Positions 33,669 through 45,300 of a stretch of 64,000 nt of DNA are shown here, one piece after another. Each line of letters starts with the position of its first letter. Positions within the stretch are counted from its first letter, which is position 1. This stretch comes from Sipunculus nudus (lineage: Eukaryota; Annelida; Sipuncula; Golfingiida; Sipunculidae). A program made the translations under genes and the position numbers. Under the pieces are notes generated by a model. It was not told the origin of the DNA, searched no databases, and saw only the letters and a list, made by a program, of their open reading frames with translations. Where the stretch lies: NCBI GenBank assembly GCA_026874595.1, contig CM049306.1, positions 26,341,519 to 26,405,518 on the forward strand, written 5' to 3'.

Positions 33669-35621
33669 TCTTTAAAGATAAGTGAGTACAACAGGCTATA
33701 GCAATCACTCCTGCTTCCTTCCTTCACTCACCCCCGTTATTTTTTATGGCAAGGTGAAGAAAGTAAACAAAGAGCAGGGCTTACTAAAAGCTGTAAACAA
33801 CTGGTTTGATAAGCCAAATATGAAATTGAAATAATATAAAGTTAGTAGCTTAGTGAGCTGGGACAGGTGAAGTTTTCAGCTGTACCAACTGTTCACGCAT
33901 ATATGTGACATATATAAAATATATGCAACTGATAAGCTTAAGCACCAAGCCATATGAACAATGAGATTATATACTGTAATGACATGAGCACAGTATAGAT
34001 ATAACAGACAGAGGTGACTTAGAAATAAACAAATAAATGCAGGCTCCAAGTTTAATGAAAGAGAAAACTTGTGCAGAAAACTGCAAAAAGCTAATATACT
34101 GAAGGGCTAAGGTGATTAGTCAATAAGACAAAATGACTTAAGCTGAGCCCTAAGTATTAGATACTTCCAAAAAAATAGTGCCAAAATAAGTGACCTGCAC
34201 TAAAAAGGCTAAGGGGCATAATAAATATATCAGTATGTTTGAGTATGGCTCAGTGAGCAGCTCATTGACAGCCAGGGGATCTTTAATGTAGTACAAACTA
34301 CAAAGACACTGCAAGCTCCCAAAATAATGTCAATAGAAATGTGCTTAGTAATCAAGGTAGTAAGTCAATCACTTAAAGTTACAGCAACTGGCAACTCTCA
34401 ATGATAAGTGTAGTAAGTTTATAACTGAAAGTAATGAAAACTGGTAGGGAAATACCTTGATGCTTAAGTCATGAGACAATGCTGTACTATTATATTATTA
34501 CTGTAAGTCGTTTTATTTCTGGATTAGTTGTGACAAGATGTGGTGTAGCAAAGGCACAGTAATAAACACAGCTTAAATATAGACTATGAGCTGCACAGAC
34601 TCACGAGTAAAAGGTCTGAGCAACTCGCTTAAATGTAAAGCACTTACAAGTGTAGCTACTTACAGTGAGGTCTGGTCACTGTAAGTAGATGGCAGTGAAT
34701 GGACCACTGACAGTGAATGTGTATTGCACTGCAAGTATATGTCAGTGCAGATATCACTAACAATGAAGGCCAAATGCAGTGAATTATTTTCACTGCAAGT
34801 ATATGTCAGTGCAGATATCACCGACAGTGAAAGCCAAATGCAGTGAATGATTTTCACTGCAAGTATATGTCAGTGCAGATATCACTGGCAATGAAAGCCA
34901 AATGCAGTGAATTATTTTCACTGCAAGTATATGTCAGTGCAAATATCACTGACAGTGAAAGCCAAATGCAGTGAATGATTTTCACTGCAAGTATATGTCA
35001 GTGCAAATATCACAGACAGTGAAAGCCAAATGCAGTGAATGATTTTGTCACTGCAAGTATTATGTCAGTGTAAATAACACTGACAGTATGAACAAACTGC
35101 AAATTGGTTCAATGAAATTTTTGGTGTCAGTGATTAGCTGTCACTGAATGCAAAAAAACTTGTTTTACAGCAGATGTCCTGGCAGAATACTGGCTATTAG
35201 CAAGATAATAGGTAGAATTGACAAAAGAGGGAGTAATTTTAATAAAGTAATTAATTTTTGCTCAAGGAGTGAATTTTGAAACTGTTGACAACAGGTGGGT
35301 TGGTCCCAGAAAGACCTATTGTTCATTCACGTGTGCCGCTCCCTCTGATCACGTGATCAGCAGGCAATCTGTTTACTTCAGGTTTAACAAGGCACAGTAA
35401 TAAATTTAAAAGGAATACTGAGTGGCCGAAAGAAAGGTTATATCTAGATATTGTGTGAAGAAGTTATAGGTCGCTTGGACATAAAATTCTGCCTGTACAA
35501 GGGCTGCAGAGCGGAATTGCATGCACAGCTGAAAACGCAACCAATACGTTGCGGACAAGGCGGGCGACAATCGAAGTATTGTCGGGGGGGCCCGCTTGAA
35601 TTTGTCAAAATTTGACAAAAA
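33669..35621 (-). other. Long 5' leader of element 1
   Basis: About 1.95 kb separates the primer-binding site from the gag ATG. It has no long ORF, is AT-rich near gag, and includes the 64-bp repeat array at 34677-35095. It presumably carries packaging signals, but none can be identified by sequence alone. Confidence 0.65.
34677..35095 (-). repeat. 64-bp tandem repeat in the leader of element 1
   Basis: 'cactgcaagtatatgtcagt' starts at 34727, 34791, 34855, 34919, 34983 and, with small insertions, 35049. Intervals are 64, 64, 64, 64 and 66. A partial first unit begins at 34677. Each unit holds several CACTG / CAGTG pairs that can fold into short hairpins. Confidence 0.9.
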
Positions 35622-35639
35622 TTTTTATCTTCGTCGCCA
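35622..35639 (-). other. Primer-binding site of element 1 (tRNA-Ser type)
   Basis: Two bases inside the 5' LTR the minus strand reads TGGCGACGAAGAT. This is complementary, with one mismatch, to the 3' end of a serine tRNA ending in ...CGTCGCCA as recalled from memory. Serine-tRNA priming is known for Mag-type Ty3/gypsy elements. Confidence 0.6.
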
Positions 35640-35641
35640 AA

Positions 35642-35877
35642 TGTAAACTTCAGCGTGAAGCTCACACCAAAATGAAGGTGACAACTCACCCTCAGTCACG
35701 TGTCACCGGGTCAGTAGCTTGAAATCCGTCGTTAAAGACTTGACCGCACTTGGCTAGCGTACTGACACAGAAACTCGGCAGGTGACCTCTCCTTTTCGCG
35801 GTTTCCATCCCGGCCCTTGGTAAGGTCGCTGGCAGGTCGGCCTGGCTGCACTTCGGCGCGAGTGCATTCCTCTTACA
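35642..35877 (-). repeat. 5' LTR of element 1
   Basis: 236 bp, identical by eye to 27562-27797, and followed by the GTAT target duplication. Confidence 0.95.
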
Positions 35878-36810
35878 GTATTTTCAATTAGCAAATGTCA
35901 TTAGTTCTAATTGCAGTCCTTGTTCACTGCCAGACTCACTGCCCTGACTCAGACCCCAGTGGGTAACAAAGTGATGATCCAATTTATTCTAATCTTACTG
36001 GCACCAAAACTACACACTTCTCTGTCGAAACACTACATAAATTCACATTTAGCCTAGAATCATTGTATCACATACATATATAATAGAATTATTCTTTACT
36101 AGTCTTATGGTTGTTTAAAAACATCTTCAGTTCTCATCCAGACAACAAAACCATGTAGGCTTACCCTTGGTTGGGTATATATATATATTAATAAATAAAA
36201 TTAATAATCAGAATCTTATTTGGAACTTCTTTCGCTTGACTGAGGAAAGTATTTTGCATAATGAAATGCATGTAACAATGAAATAAAAAATTATATCGCT
36301 AGAATCAAGGAAAAAAGAAATTTAAGGAACACAAATATAGCTGTTTGTGTGTGACTGTGTGTTCTATATGTAATCTACCGGTAGGCCTAAACAGTTTGTT
36401 GTGATACTTGGCTTACTAATTTCAGATAGCTTAATAAGTAGGCCCGTGTATCCTTAAAGCGGGCACTTTGAAATACTGGTGGCGGCACCTTTAGCGCCTG
36501 TCCGGACTTATCAACATGCATGTCGTAAATGTAAATAAATTGACGACTTGTTCACTCTGACACATCGGGACTCATCAAATAACACTAGGTTATACAAGTT
36601 TATTATTAACATTAATTTAGTAGATTCTCAAAAGTTTACTTTTTGACAAAGTTTGATGCAGTGGACGCACCCTCTGTTTGGTATATTTACGCCAGTTGGT
36701 GGCGTTCTGGCAACCAGAGAGAAAGAAAAAACATCGCCGTGATGTGGCTAGATCACTGTCCAAATCATGTCAGACGATCACGATAAATTAACATTAATAT
36801 GACCTGAAGA
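35878..36810. other. Upstream region of SFI1
   Basis: A short (TA)n run lies near 36178. A degenerate GGTGGCGGCACC copy lies at 36479. No TATA box is obvious close to the ATG at 36811, so any SFI1 promoter here is unassigned. Confidence 0.45.
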
Positions 36811-37091
36811 ATGTCGGCCAAGAAGGACTTTAAGGACACTGAAAAAGCACGGCAAAACAGGGTCGAAGCGAAACGAGCGATATTACAAGAAGTTAATGCC
36901 CAGCTGGAAATCCGTGCACGACGGCTCCAGCTCCGTGGGCATGTTCCCGTTGTTGGAGGGGGCGGGGACACCGGCAGTCAAACAGTGACACCTGTCACTG
37001 CAGAGCCTTGGCCAGAGGAAAGAGGACCAGTCACTGATGGAATCAGAATATCAGGTCTGGGTGTCTCTAGCAGAACACAAGTTTTGGATAG
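36811..37091 (+). CDS. SFI1: SFI1 candidate first exon
   Basis: ATG at 36811 opens MSAKKDFKDTEKARQNRVEA and a charged helix, then a Gly/Pro-rich stretch, ending at VLD plus AG with donor 'gttggt'. The two leftover bases are completed exactly by the exon at 45215. The segment is not itself diagnostic of SFI1, and the following intron is 8.1 kb, so linkage rests on phase and position. Confidence 0.6.
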
Positions 37092-40000
37092 GTTGGTTGT
37101 CTTTATTTTTATTTTGTTATATCGATCATCAGACCATTCAATATTTTATTTAACTGATCAACTTTTACATAAAACCATTTCATATGCCTGTGTTTTATCC
37201 ACTTTTGCCCATTTATTTTTTTTTGCTGGTTCAAAGTTAGAAAATTTAAATCATATTAACGCCCTTTGAGTTTACCTGTTGGGGCGGTCTAAGACTGCTG
37301 CCCCGGGCGCTGCTTAAGCCAAATTTTGATGGAAGATCCCCTTTGATTGAAAATTTCAATATTCCCATCAAACTCACAAGGGTCTGCATGCAGGCCTATA
37401 ATTCTCTGTGGGACGATCAGCATATGTATATATTCTGAGGATGTCTGCCTTTTCTTCTGCCCAATTATGATGCATAACACTGGCTGCTAGCATATAAAAT
37501 ACATAGTGGCTATTTTGCCGGTACAGGCAAACAGCCCAATACATACAAATATCTATTTTGCTGGTACAATAAAGACACCCACTAATACTTTGATTGTGTC
37601 ATACATTCAAAAGCTTACACGGGGTCACTCATTTAATTAGAGGTGTTGTTTAAGCATGAGATTGTGCTATTATGGTCACATCATAATCATTAAAGGGAGT
37701 ACTGACTTAATTAGGTTGGATGTATGAGTTTTTTTATGTCATAGTGGTCACAGCTTCAAAGAGGTCCCTGTGGTCACAGGATGCAGGGGAAATGCTTTGA
37801 AAAACAGCTACATGTTTGTTTGTATTTGTTTGTGTCACAACTGCACAGTTTACACAGAACTAGATGTATTTCAGCAAACATAATAAGGCAAGGATACTTG
37901 TTTCCTTCATTGGAGGAAGATAGAAAAACAACTTGTATCTTTTCAAGAGACCCACTACAGGATTCCAGAACAATTGCAACTGCATAAAAGAGAGCTCCAA
38001 AACGTGTATTCAATTAGGGAATTTAATTCACAGAAGTCATCTGCAACTGCAAACATGGCGGGAGTGCTTATCAAAGTAAGTCCCATGGGGAAAGGCCTAA
38101 TCAGCATACACAGAAGATGAACTGCCCATTCACTTTTAAGTTGAAAGCTACAAGGGATGGACAGGGCAAACGGAAAGATAGCACAGCAACATTTTCGAGA
38201 GAAGTGAAAAAAAACCATCTTGCTTAAAGATATCCACAGTGTTATCTTCCCTGGCACAAACAATCCACCTAAGTCAGTACATCCTTTTATGATGTGATCA
38301 TAATAACACAACCTTACACTTGTTTATACAACTCCTCTAATAAAATGAGTTGCCCCATGTAAGCTTTTATATCTATGACACAATCAAAGTTATAGTGGGT
38401 GTCTTTATTGTGCCAGCAAAATAGACATTTGTATATATTAGGCTATTTTACCTGTACCGGCAAAATAGCCACCTGGGCTATTATGCCTGTACCAGTAAAA
38501 TAGCCTACAGGCTATTTTGCCTGTACCAGCAAAATAGCCTCTGCCTATAAAATATCTGGACTTGTGAGTAAGCCCCAGTCTGTGTCTCGGCACCATTCAC
38601 TGTTTTCTTTTCTGGTTCTGTTATTTTTTCTGCCATAGTGGGTTTAAGTAGGGTTTGTGTGGGCTGATCAACAATTAAGTTGTGGTTTCAAAGGGGCGGT
38701 ATCCATGGGAGCCATTTGCTCAGTTTCTGCTGCCTGAGGTGTGGTGAAGCAGGGTTGGGTTTCTACCCGGTAGAAAGGTATTTCTGTCCTACCATGGGTA
38801 GAAACTAGGGTAAAAATGGTAGAAATACCTTTCTACTGGGTAGAAATGGTAGGAATAGGGTAGAAACCTCAGCTGGCCTGACTGAAATATGTTTAAGTGG
38901 CACATTTTAGTAGATGCAGAAATAATGAAAGTACAACCAGTCAGCTAACAAGATTTGATTAAAAACATAAAAAACACTAATTGAAACCAAAAAATAATTT
39001 TTTTTAACTCAATTGTTCTGCATGCCAAATTATTTCCTTGGTATGTACACATATATACTTGTGCAGTTCTTTCTCTGATTCTTAATTGAATCCTTAAATC
39101 TTAATTCACTGATTGTAAATGTACAGATCTATGCAATATAATCATGATGATTTAGGTTGCTCTCATGTCTGTTTGTATATCAGGTTCTACAGTAGTCCAT
39201 CTCTGCCTGTCCCTTTAACTTCCTGAAGCAGAAGAGGTGCTTTCTTGCAGTTTTATTTCCAATTCTGTTTTGAACACTGCTGTGGCACATTTGGCATGAT
39301 GCATTTTTAGTCAGATCATGGTGTCAGCTTTGGCAAGTTGTTGATTACCAAACAGCTTACATTTGCCATATTCTCTACAACCCAAATTGACAAACAAAGT
39401 GTTCCTATATTAGGTCTTAAGGTCTTCCTCCCTTGAACATGGCTTTCACTGTATTATGCAGATTTAATTGAAGAGTCAGTTGTAGCACTAGGTAATAACA
39501 GATGGTTCAGTATATGCCTATTACTTTTAGTGATGTATATATATATATCATTCTGAAATATGATGTTATGCGACAGCTCAGTGAGGCATATAAGGTAATC
39601 AACTATAACTCCCTTAGAAAAATGTCCCCAGTAGGATTTCTGAAACCTATACCAGCCTAAGCAGGGTTTCCAATATGCAGTGATTTAAACACATTAAGAC
39701 CCATTTAAATTGATTTAATCACAAATTTGTGCTCAGGTGAATAATTAGAAAAAGCAACACATATCACATGGAGGGTTTCAGAAACCATGAAGCATGCAGG
39801 GTGATGTGTGTGATACATGACTGAATTCAGGTTTCCTTGTATCCAGCTAAGCTTGACAAACCCTGATGATGGTTTAAGTAACTTTATAAAGGTACTAACT
39901 TGTTACCTTTATATCAGTGATACTTTTATTTATCTTTAATACCATTAAACAAATGATTTTATATTTATTTTTAATTTCCATGAGAGTTTCTACCCTGTCT

Positions 40001-42291
40001 ATCATTTCTACCCATGGTAGAAAGTATTTTTACCGTATCAGTAAGATTACGTTCCAGTACGACGCAGATCGATACGACGCATGTGTTTTCAGAACACCCG
40101 CAGAGACGCAGCTCAATCAGACGCGGTTCATTGCTCATGCCTAGAACGCCCTCAAAGACGTAGCCCAGTACGACGCGGTTCAGTGCTTATGGTTGTGTAA
40201 ACGCACCACGGGGCGCGTCGGGCAAGAAATATCCTGCTCATGATTTACTCAAGACTACTCGCTGTTAATTTGTTAATAGAATATAACACTGTGGTTTATT
40301 AACTTGCATCATTTATTCATGTTTGACTTGAAATTAACTATTTTTTTAATATCCCTAGAAAAAGGGTATTGTCGTTTATGGAATTTTATATAATGAAGGC
40401 ATGATACTCCATGCAACGAATATAGAATATGCTTTTTCTAGAAAAGTCACATGGACACCTAAATTCAGAAAGAATTAAAATTGATGCAAAACGCATTGAA
40501 ACTTGTGGGCCAGAATCTGAAAATACAGAGACAATTTCGAGAGAGATGCAATCGAACTGGACGACTTAGGTGTGGACGACTTCGGCCGGGACGACATTCC
40601 GAATGGAAGACATTTTGAATGGATGACAATTTACCCGAGTATTTAATAAGGAATTAAAGTGTAGGTGATTGGCCAACTACCATTAAGTGAAAATGTTTCA
40701 TATTATGTGTGTGTGCAAAATTTCAGTTATTTTCAAACACGTTTGGGTATGGTAATAGTCGGCCTCTGACTCACAGCCGACCTTGTGGGACGACGCGCGT
40801 GACGGCTGGGAGAGAGAGAGAGAACAAATCATATGGAAAGTGAATGATTTATCGGAATGGAAGAGGAAATTACACTATAATAATAATAAATGCAACTATA
40901 TATGTTCGAATGGCTATATATGTTTTATTTCACTGGACCAACTGATCAAGATATATCGTTGACCGATGTTCTATTCCATTATAAAATTTTCGAAGAACGA
41001 CACCGGTAAATTAAAATGGACAGAATGGAGACATATTAGTGACAATTTATGTTTAATATTTTGTCTTTTAGAAATGCTGGTAATTTTTCTACAAAAACTA
41101 TACTAGACTTGGATGGAAAACAACTGCCATATTCAGTTTTATTTTGGCGAAGAGTGTGTTTACCATATAATACAGCATAAATTTGAAGTAAAAAATAAAA
41201 TGATTGTACATATTCATTAATTATATAATTATTAATTTTTTGCGACCTACAAATGTTAACGGGTTTGCTTTCATCACAGGGAATCACGTTAAGCTGGGGA
41301 AATCCCGCTTTTGTGATATAATTAAGCTGTTTCGTGCAGCCAAAAACCGCTCTGCCGCGAAGGGTTCTCTTAAAGTGTTATTCAAACATTAATCCACCCC
41401 TGATCATGTAACCTTTGATATGATTATTAAGGCACGTGCAACAATGACTCTAAATAAACATTACAACATCCTCATTGTCCATAATTAGTACACGCAACAT
41501 TTTTTATTTTAAGTGGCAATAAAATGACTCCTCCTTGGTCAAGACTGAATATTCTCATTCTTGAACCACGCTTTCTCAAATCTACATGTAAGATGATAAT
41601 TTGATGTTTGCTTAAATTATTTTTAAATTTGAATAAATGACCTTGATAGTGTACTGGTTTCACAGAATACAGCATAATATCGGTAATAATACCTTAACCG
41701 TATGGTGTATATATCCGATTAATGATCTTTGTTTCATTTTATTGGTTATAACATTACTCTTTTACTGCTCAGATCAGCATGCACTTCTGCTCTTCAGCGG
41801 CATTTATTTGACTTTAAATATGAATGAAATTTGTATAATTTTAGCAAATGTAAGTGAGCTTAGTCACATATTTATATATTAGCATTTAAATGATACTTTT
41901 AAATGCCCCTGACATTTGAAATAGTAAAATAGAATATGCACATTGTTAAATAAAGCCTTGAATGCTCATTATTATTCTCAATTTTATTGATCAGTCCAGA
42001 GTAAAAAGATTGAACAATATCTACCATTATCATAACATGGATAAGGCCAATAAATTTTGCCATGCACATCAAAAACCGGGACGATTCATGCTTGTGTATA
42101 TGAGACCTATGTGCTTTCACAAAACTTAAAAAAAATAGCCCTGAATGGTACCGGTTGCGGAGAAATTCCAAAATTTAGATTCAGTAATTTTTTTTACCTT
42201 ATTTGGTTCACAGTTATCTTAAACACTATGAGGGAATCACATTAAACTGTCTCTCAAGATGTCTTTGACGTATTTCTTTTTTTTCTAACTG

Positions 42292-42324
<33 letters not shown>

Positions 42325-45300
42325 TATATAAATATATAAAGGTTTAACATGCATGCTATATATTAATATTGGTATCCATGACGTGACATGAGCGATAATA
42401 GTCGAATTAATAGAAAATAGGCTCTGTTAGCCATAATAATTTCATGGAATCAACTTGTTATTAAGCTAACGTGTCTGGTTATCTTTTAGAAATGTACTTT
42501 TTTCCCCTATCTTAATCGAGGTTTGTAAATGATTTAATAAAAATATAACATTCTTGTTTCATTATAATTTTTTTCCCTTCTCCTTCACTCTCTGTCTCTC
42601 TCTCTCTTTCTCTCTGCCTCTCTCTCTCTCTCTCTCTCTCTCTAAATAAATCAATCAATCATGTTTATGGATCTGCTCAATTAGCACAAGCAGCGAATAC
42701 ACCATGCAATTCAGGTTATTGTTATTGCAGGACTTATTTCATAAATGGTCTAACAAAGACCGTAGAGGGCCTTTGATCCTGAGTAAATCAGTGGTAAATT
42801 TGTAGAATAAGTCAGGTTTTTATAGTGTTTATAAATTAAAACACGTCCACTCGTGTGTTTTTTTTCACGTTATATTTTTCATTTAACATATATATGTGCA
42901 CCCCCCTCCCCCCAAAAAAAAAACAGGCATACGTGTTAAAGTATAAAATAGTTTAATGAGTATTTTCCTAGCTTGTTTTTTTTTTTTTTTTGCCAAGGCT
43001 CAAGTACAAAGATCTGTTAAATCTATTCACAATAAGTAATCAATTAATCACACACCGGTATCTTCACGAACGTATATGTGAAACATCGTCAAGCCGAAAC
43101 GTCGTCAAACCTGAAATCGTCCAACTCGAATTAAATCGTGTCATAATCAGGCATGTAAGTTTTAGGCAAAATCAATTATATTCTGTTTGTATGGCATGTT
43201 TAGGTGATTAATTTATAAAACTTAAAATATTTCTCCATACATAGATATATAGTAAGACCCCGCGTATTTGTTTGAAACAGCGGTCAATGATGCATGTTTA
43301 TCAGAAGCTTTTGCAATTATGATATGAAAACATCGGTATCCGAACAGTTTTTTGTCCTTTTTTCATACATTTCATACATCTACAAATTGTAAAGAATGGT
43401 TAAATTATAGTTTTACAAACGTTTATACTATTGAATTGAACCTCTGTATCGTCCTAATGGACAGGCAATACACACCCTGCCCGGGTTACGTCTCGCCGGG
43501 CTACGTCTCAACGGGCGCCGCTGTGGTTTCCTGGGCGGCGCGTCTCAGCGAGCCGCTTCGTAACGAGCAATGAAAACAGCCATACGTCCTATCGAGATGC
43601 GTCGCACTGATATGACACTATCAGTAATTACCCAGGTAATTACTGTACAGGGTAGAAACCTGCCAACCCTGCCGTGAAGGATGTCCTGGAATTACTTCTA
43701 GCTTGAGCTCTGAAAATCTTGTATGCTGTACATCCTTTGTAAGAGCTGGAGTGATCTCCATGGCAGTTACCGCATATCCTTGTGTTAGCAGTACATTTCA
43801 TGGTGGTGTGTTAGGCATTGCCAAATCTGAAGCACCTCTCTTTGTTACAACACTCTCTACTGTAATTTCCCCAGCCAAGGCATTTACAACAGATGGTTAA
43901 CTTTTTTCAATTTTCGTCTGGTCTGTAGATCTTATATCCCATGCATATGCCATTCTCCAGTACTAAATCCGCTGCTGGATTGTAGATAAGCTTGACTTTG
44001 TGGATGGGCTCTTTTTTGGTCGCGCTCTTTAAGTTTAAGTTGTATGGCTGTCTTGATGGGTAGTTTTGAGTCTTGTTGTAGCTTCAGTTGCTCATCTCTA
44101 TCTGTAGTGGGAGAAAACCCCTTCATGAGTATCAGGCACTCTGTAAGATGCTTAGCCTTTTTGGTATCCTTATAAAGCCATCTTGGTCGTCAGTGTTTTA
44201 CAACGCTGACCTTGGTGACTATTCAGAATTTACTGTATCTCTTCCATTCCCATACGTCCTTGAGCACTGATGGGGTGGACATATAGGCTCAGGTGGGATA
44301 CCTTTGACAATATATCTGTCCTCAAATGAGGGCATGAAGTAGTAGTGAAAATGCTATTTTGCAGAAACATGTGCTCTGGTCAAAAGCTAATTCATGACCC
44401 TCATGAACAGAATGAATGAAAGTTAGATCAACTTGTGGCTCTGTTTTATATACAGAGCAACAGTCAACTGCCTTTATTTATTTACCGGACTGAAAGCAGA
44501 TGGTAGCCTGTGTGTAGGTGGCCTGTCCTAGTGAACCGATGTGATTGTTTCAGCCAGTGGTGTGCATGTGTTACATCATCACTGCTGCGAGTGTCTTGTT
44601 GACTGGACCACTGGTTACATACTCAATTGTTGATTGTTTCAGCCTGCGAGGTGCATCCATCACATTTCAGCTTGGTGGGCTGCTAGGTTAGCAGTGATGA
44701 TGTATCACATGCACACTGCTGGCTGAAACAATCACTCCCCCTCACTAGGACAGGTATCCAACACACCAGATAAGATATAATACAGATCTACAACTAAGTC
44801 TAGTTCAAAGTTTGGTGTACATTTTAAACATGAAAGTCATACTACTTTTATTAATATCATATACTATCAATGAAGTATGAGAACACAGCACAATCAGAAT
44901 TCAAACTTGCTCTTTCATTATCAGGAGTTCATCTGCTCACATGATATAAAAGGTCATATTTTGCTTCCACTTTGTTTTCACTACATCTACATATAATGAC
45001 AATAAGATTTATTATACCTACATGTTTCTGTTGCAACAAAACAGATAACAGCCTGGTGTGGAGTGCCCAGAGTTAATGTTGCTACATCATGTTTTGACTG
45101 AAAGCTCACTTGCCTTGCAACTACTTTTTACAGACTCTTTTTCCAGTTGGTGTCTTAATGAATGTTCAAAAACTGGTATCTAGAGTAGTGTGTTTGTATA
45201 TAAATATATTCCAGAAATTTCACTGAAAGGAAGGTGCTCTCCAAAATCCCAGTGATATCAGCAGAGAATAAAAGGAAAAGAAATGGCCAGAAACCTAGAG

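Larger units (their letters stand above)
27562..35877 (-). mobile_element. LTR retrotransposon 1, Ty3/gypsy-like, RT-deleted, very recent
   Basis: The element is 8,316 bp on the minus strand with 236-bp LTRs that are identical by eye, canonical TGTAA...TTACA ends, and a 4-bp target duplication GTAT (27558-27561 and 35878-35881). Going 5' to 3' on the minus strand it has: LTR, primer-binding site, a 2-kb leader with 64-bp tandem repeats, gag (intact, 681 aa), a -1 shift into pol (protease, partial RNase H, integrase), polypurine tract, LTR. The domain order protease-RNase H-integrase marks it as Ty3/gypsy. The fingers/palm of reverse transcriptase and the start of RNase H are missing, and integrase carries a stop and frame breaks, so recent movement must have used enzymes from another copy. 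Confidence 0.92.
38750..43671. mobile_element. hAT-like element (~4.9 kb), probably containing another insertion
   Basis: The left end CAGGGTTGGGTTTCTACCC and the right end GGGTAGAAACCTGCCAACCCTG are inverted repeats. Flanking octamers 38742-38749 (TGGTGAAG) and 43672-43679 (CCGTGAAG) match at six of eight positions, fitting the 8-bp target duplication of hAT transposons. CAGGG also fits the hAT terminal consensus. A strong hairpin lies just inside the left end. No hAT transposase domain is recognised, so the element is non-autonomous or its coding part was displaced. Confidence 0.6.
37092..45214 (+). other. SFI1 intron 1 (8.1 kb), a transposon sink
   Basis: It contains the TIR element at 37506-38472, the hAT-like element at 38750-43671, the ORF1 remnant at 43690-44126 and the fold-back at 44522-44754. 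The leftover sequence shows no coding exon. Confidence 0.6.

Noticed and set aside
37955-38311. 118-codon minus-strand ORF inside the 967-bp TIR element
   Set aside because: Cys/Phe/Ser-rich with no recognisable transposase motif, in AT-rich non-coding DNA; a chance ORF is more likely.
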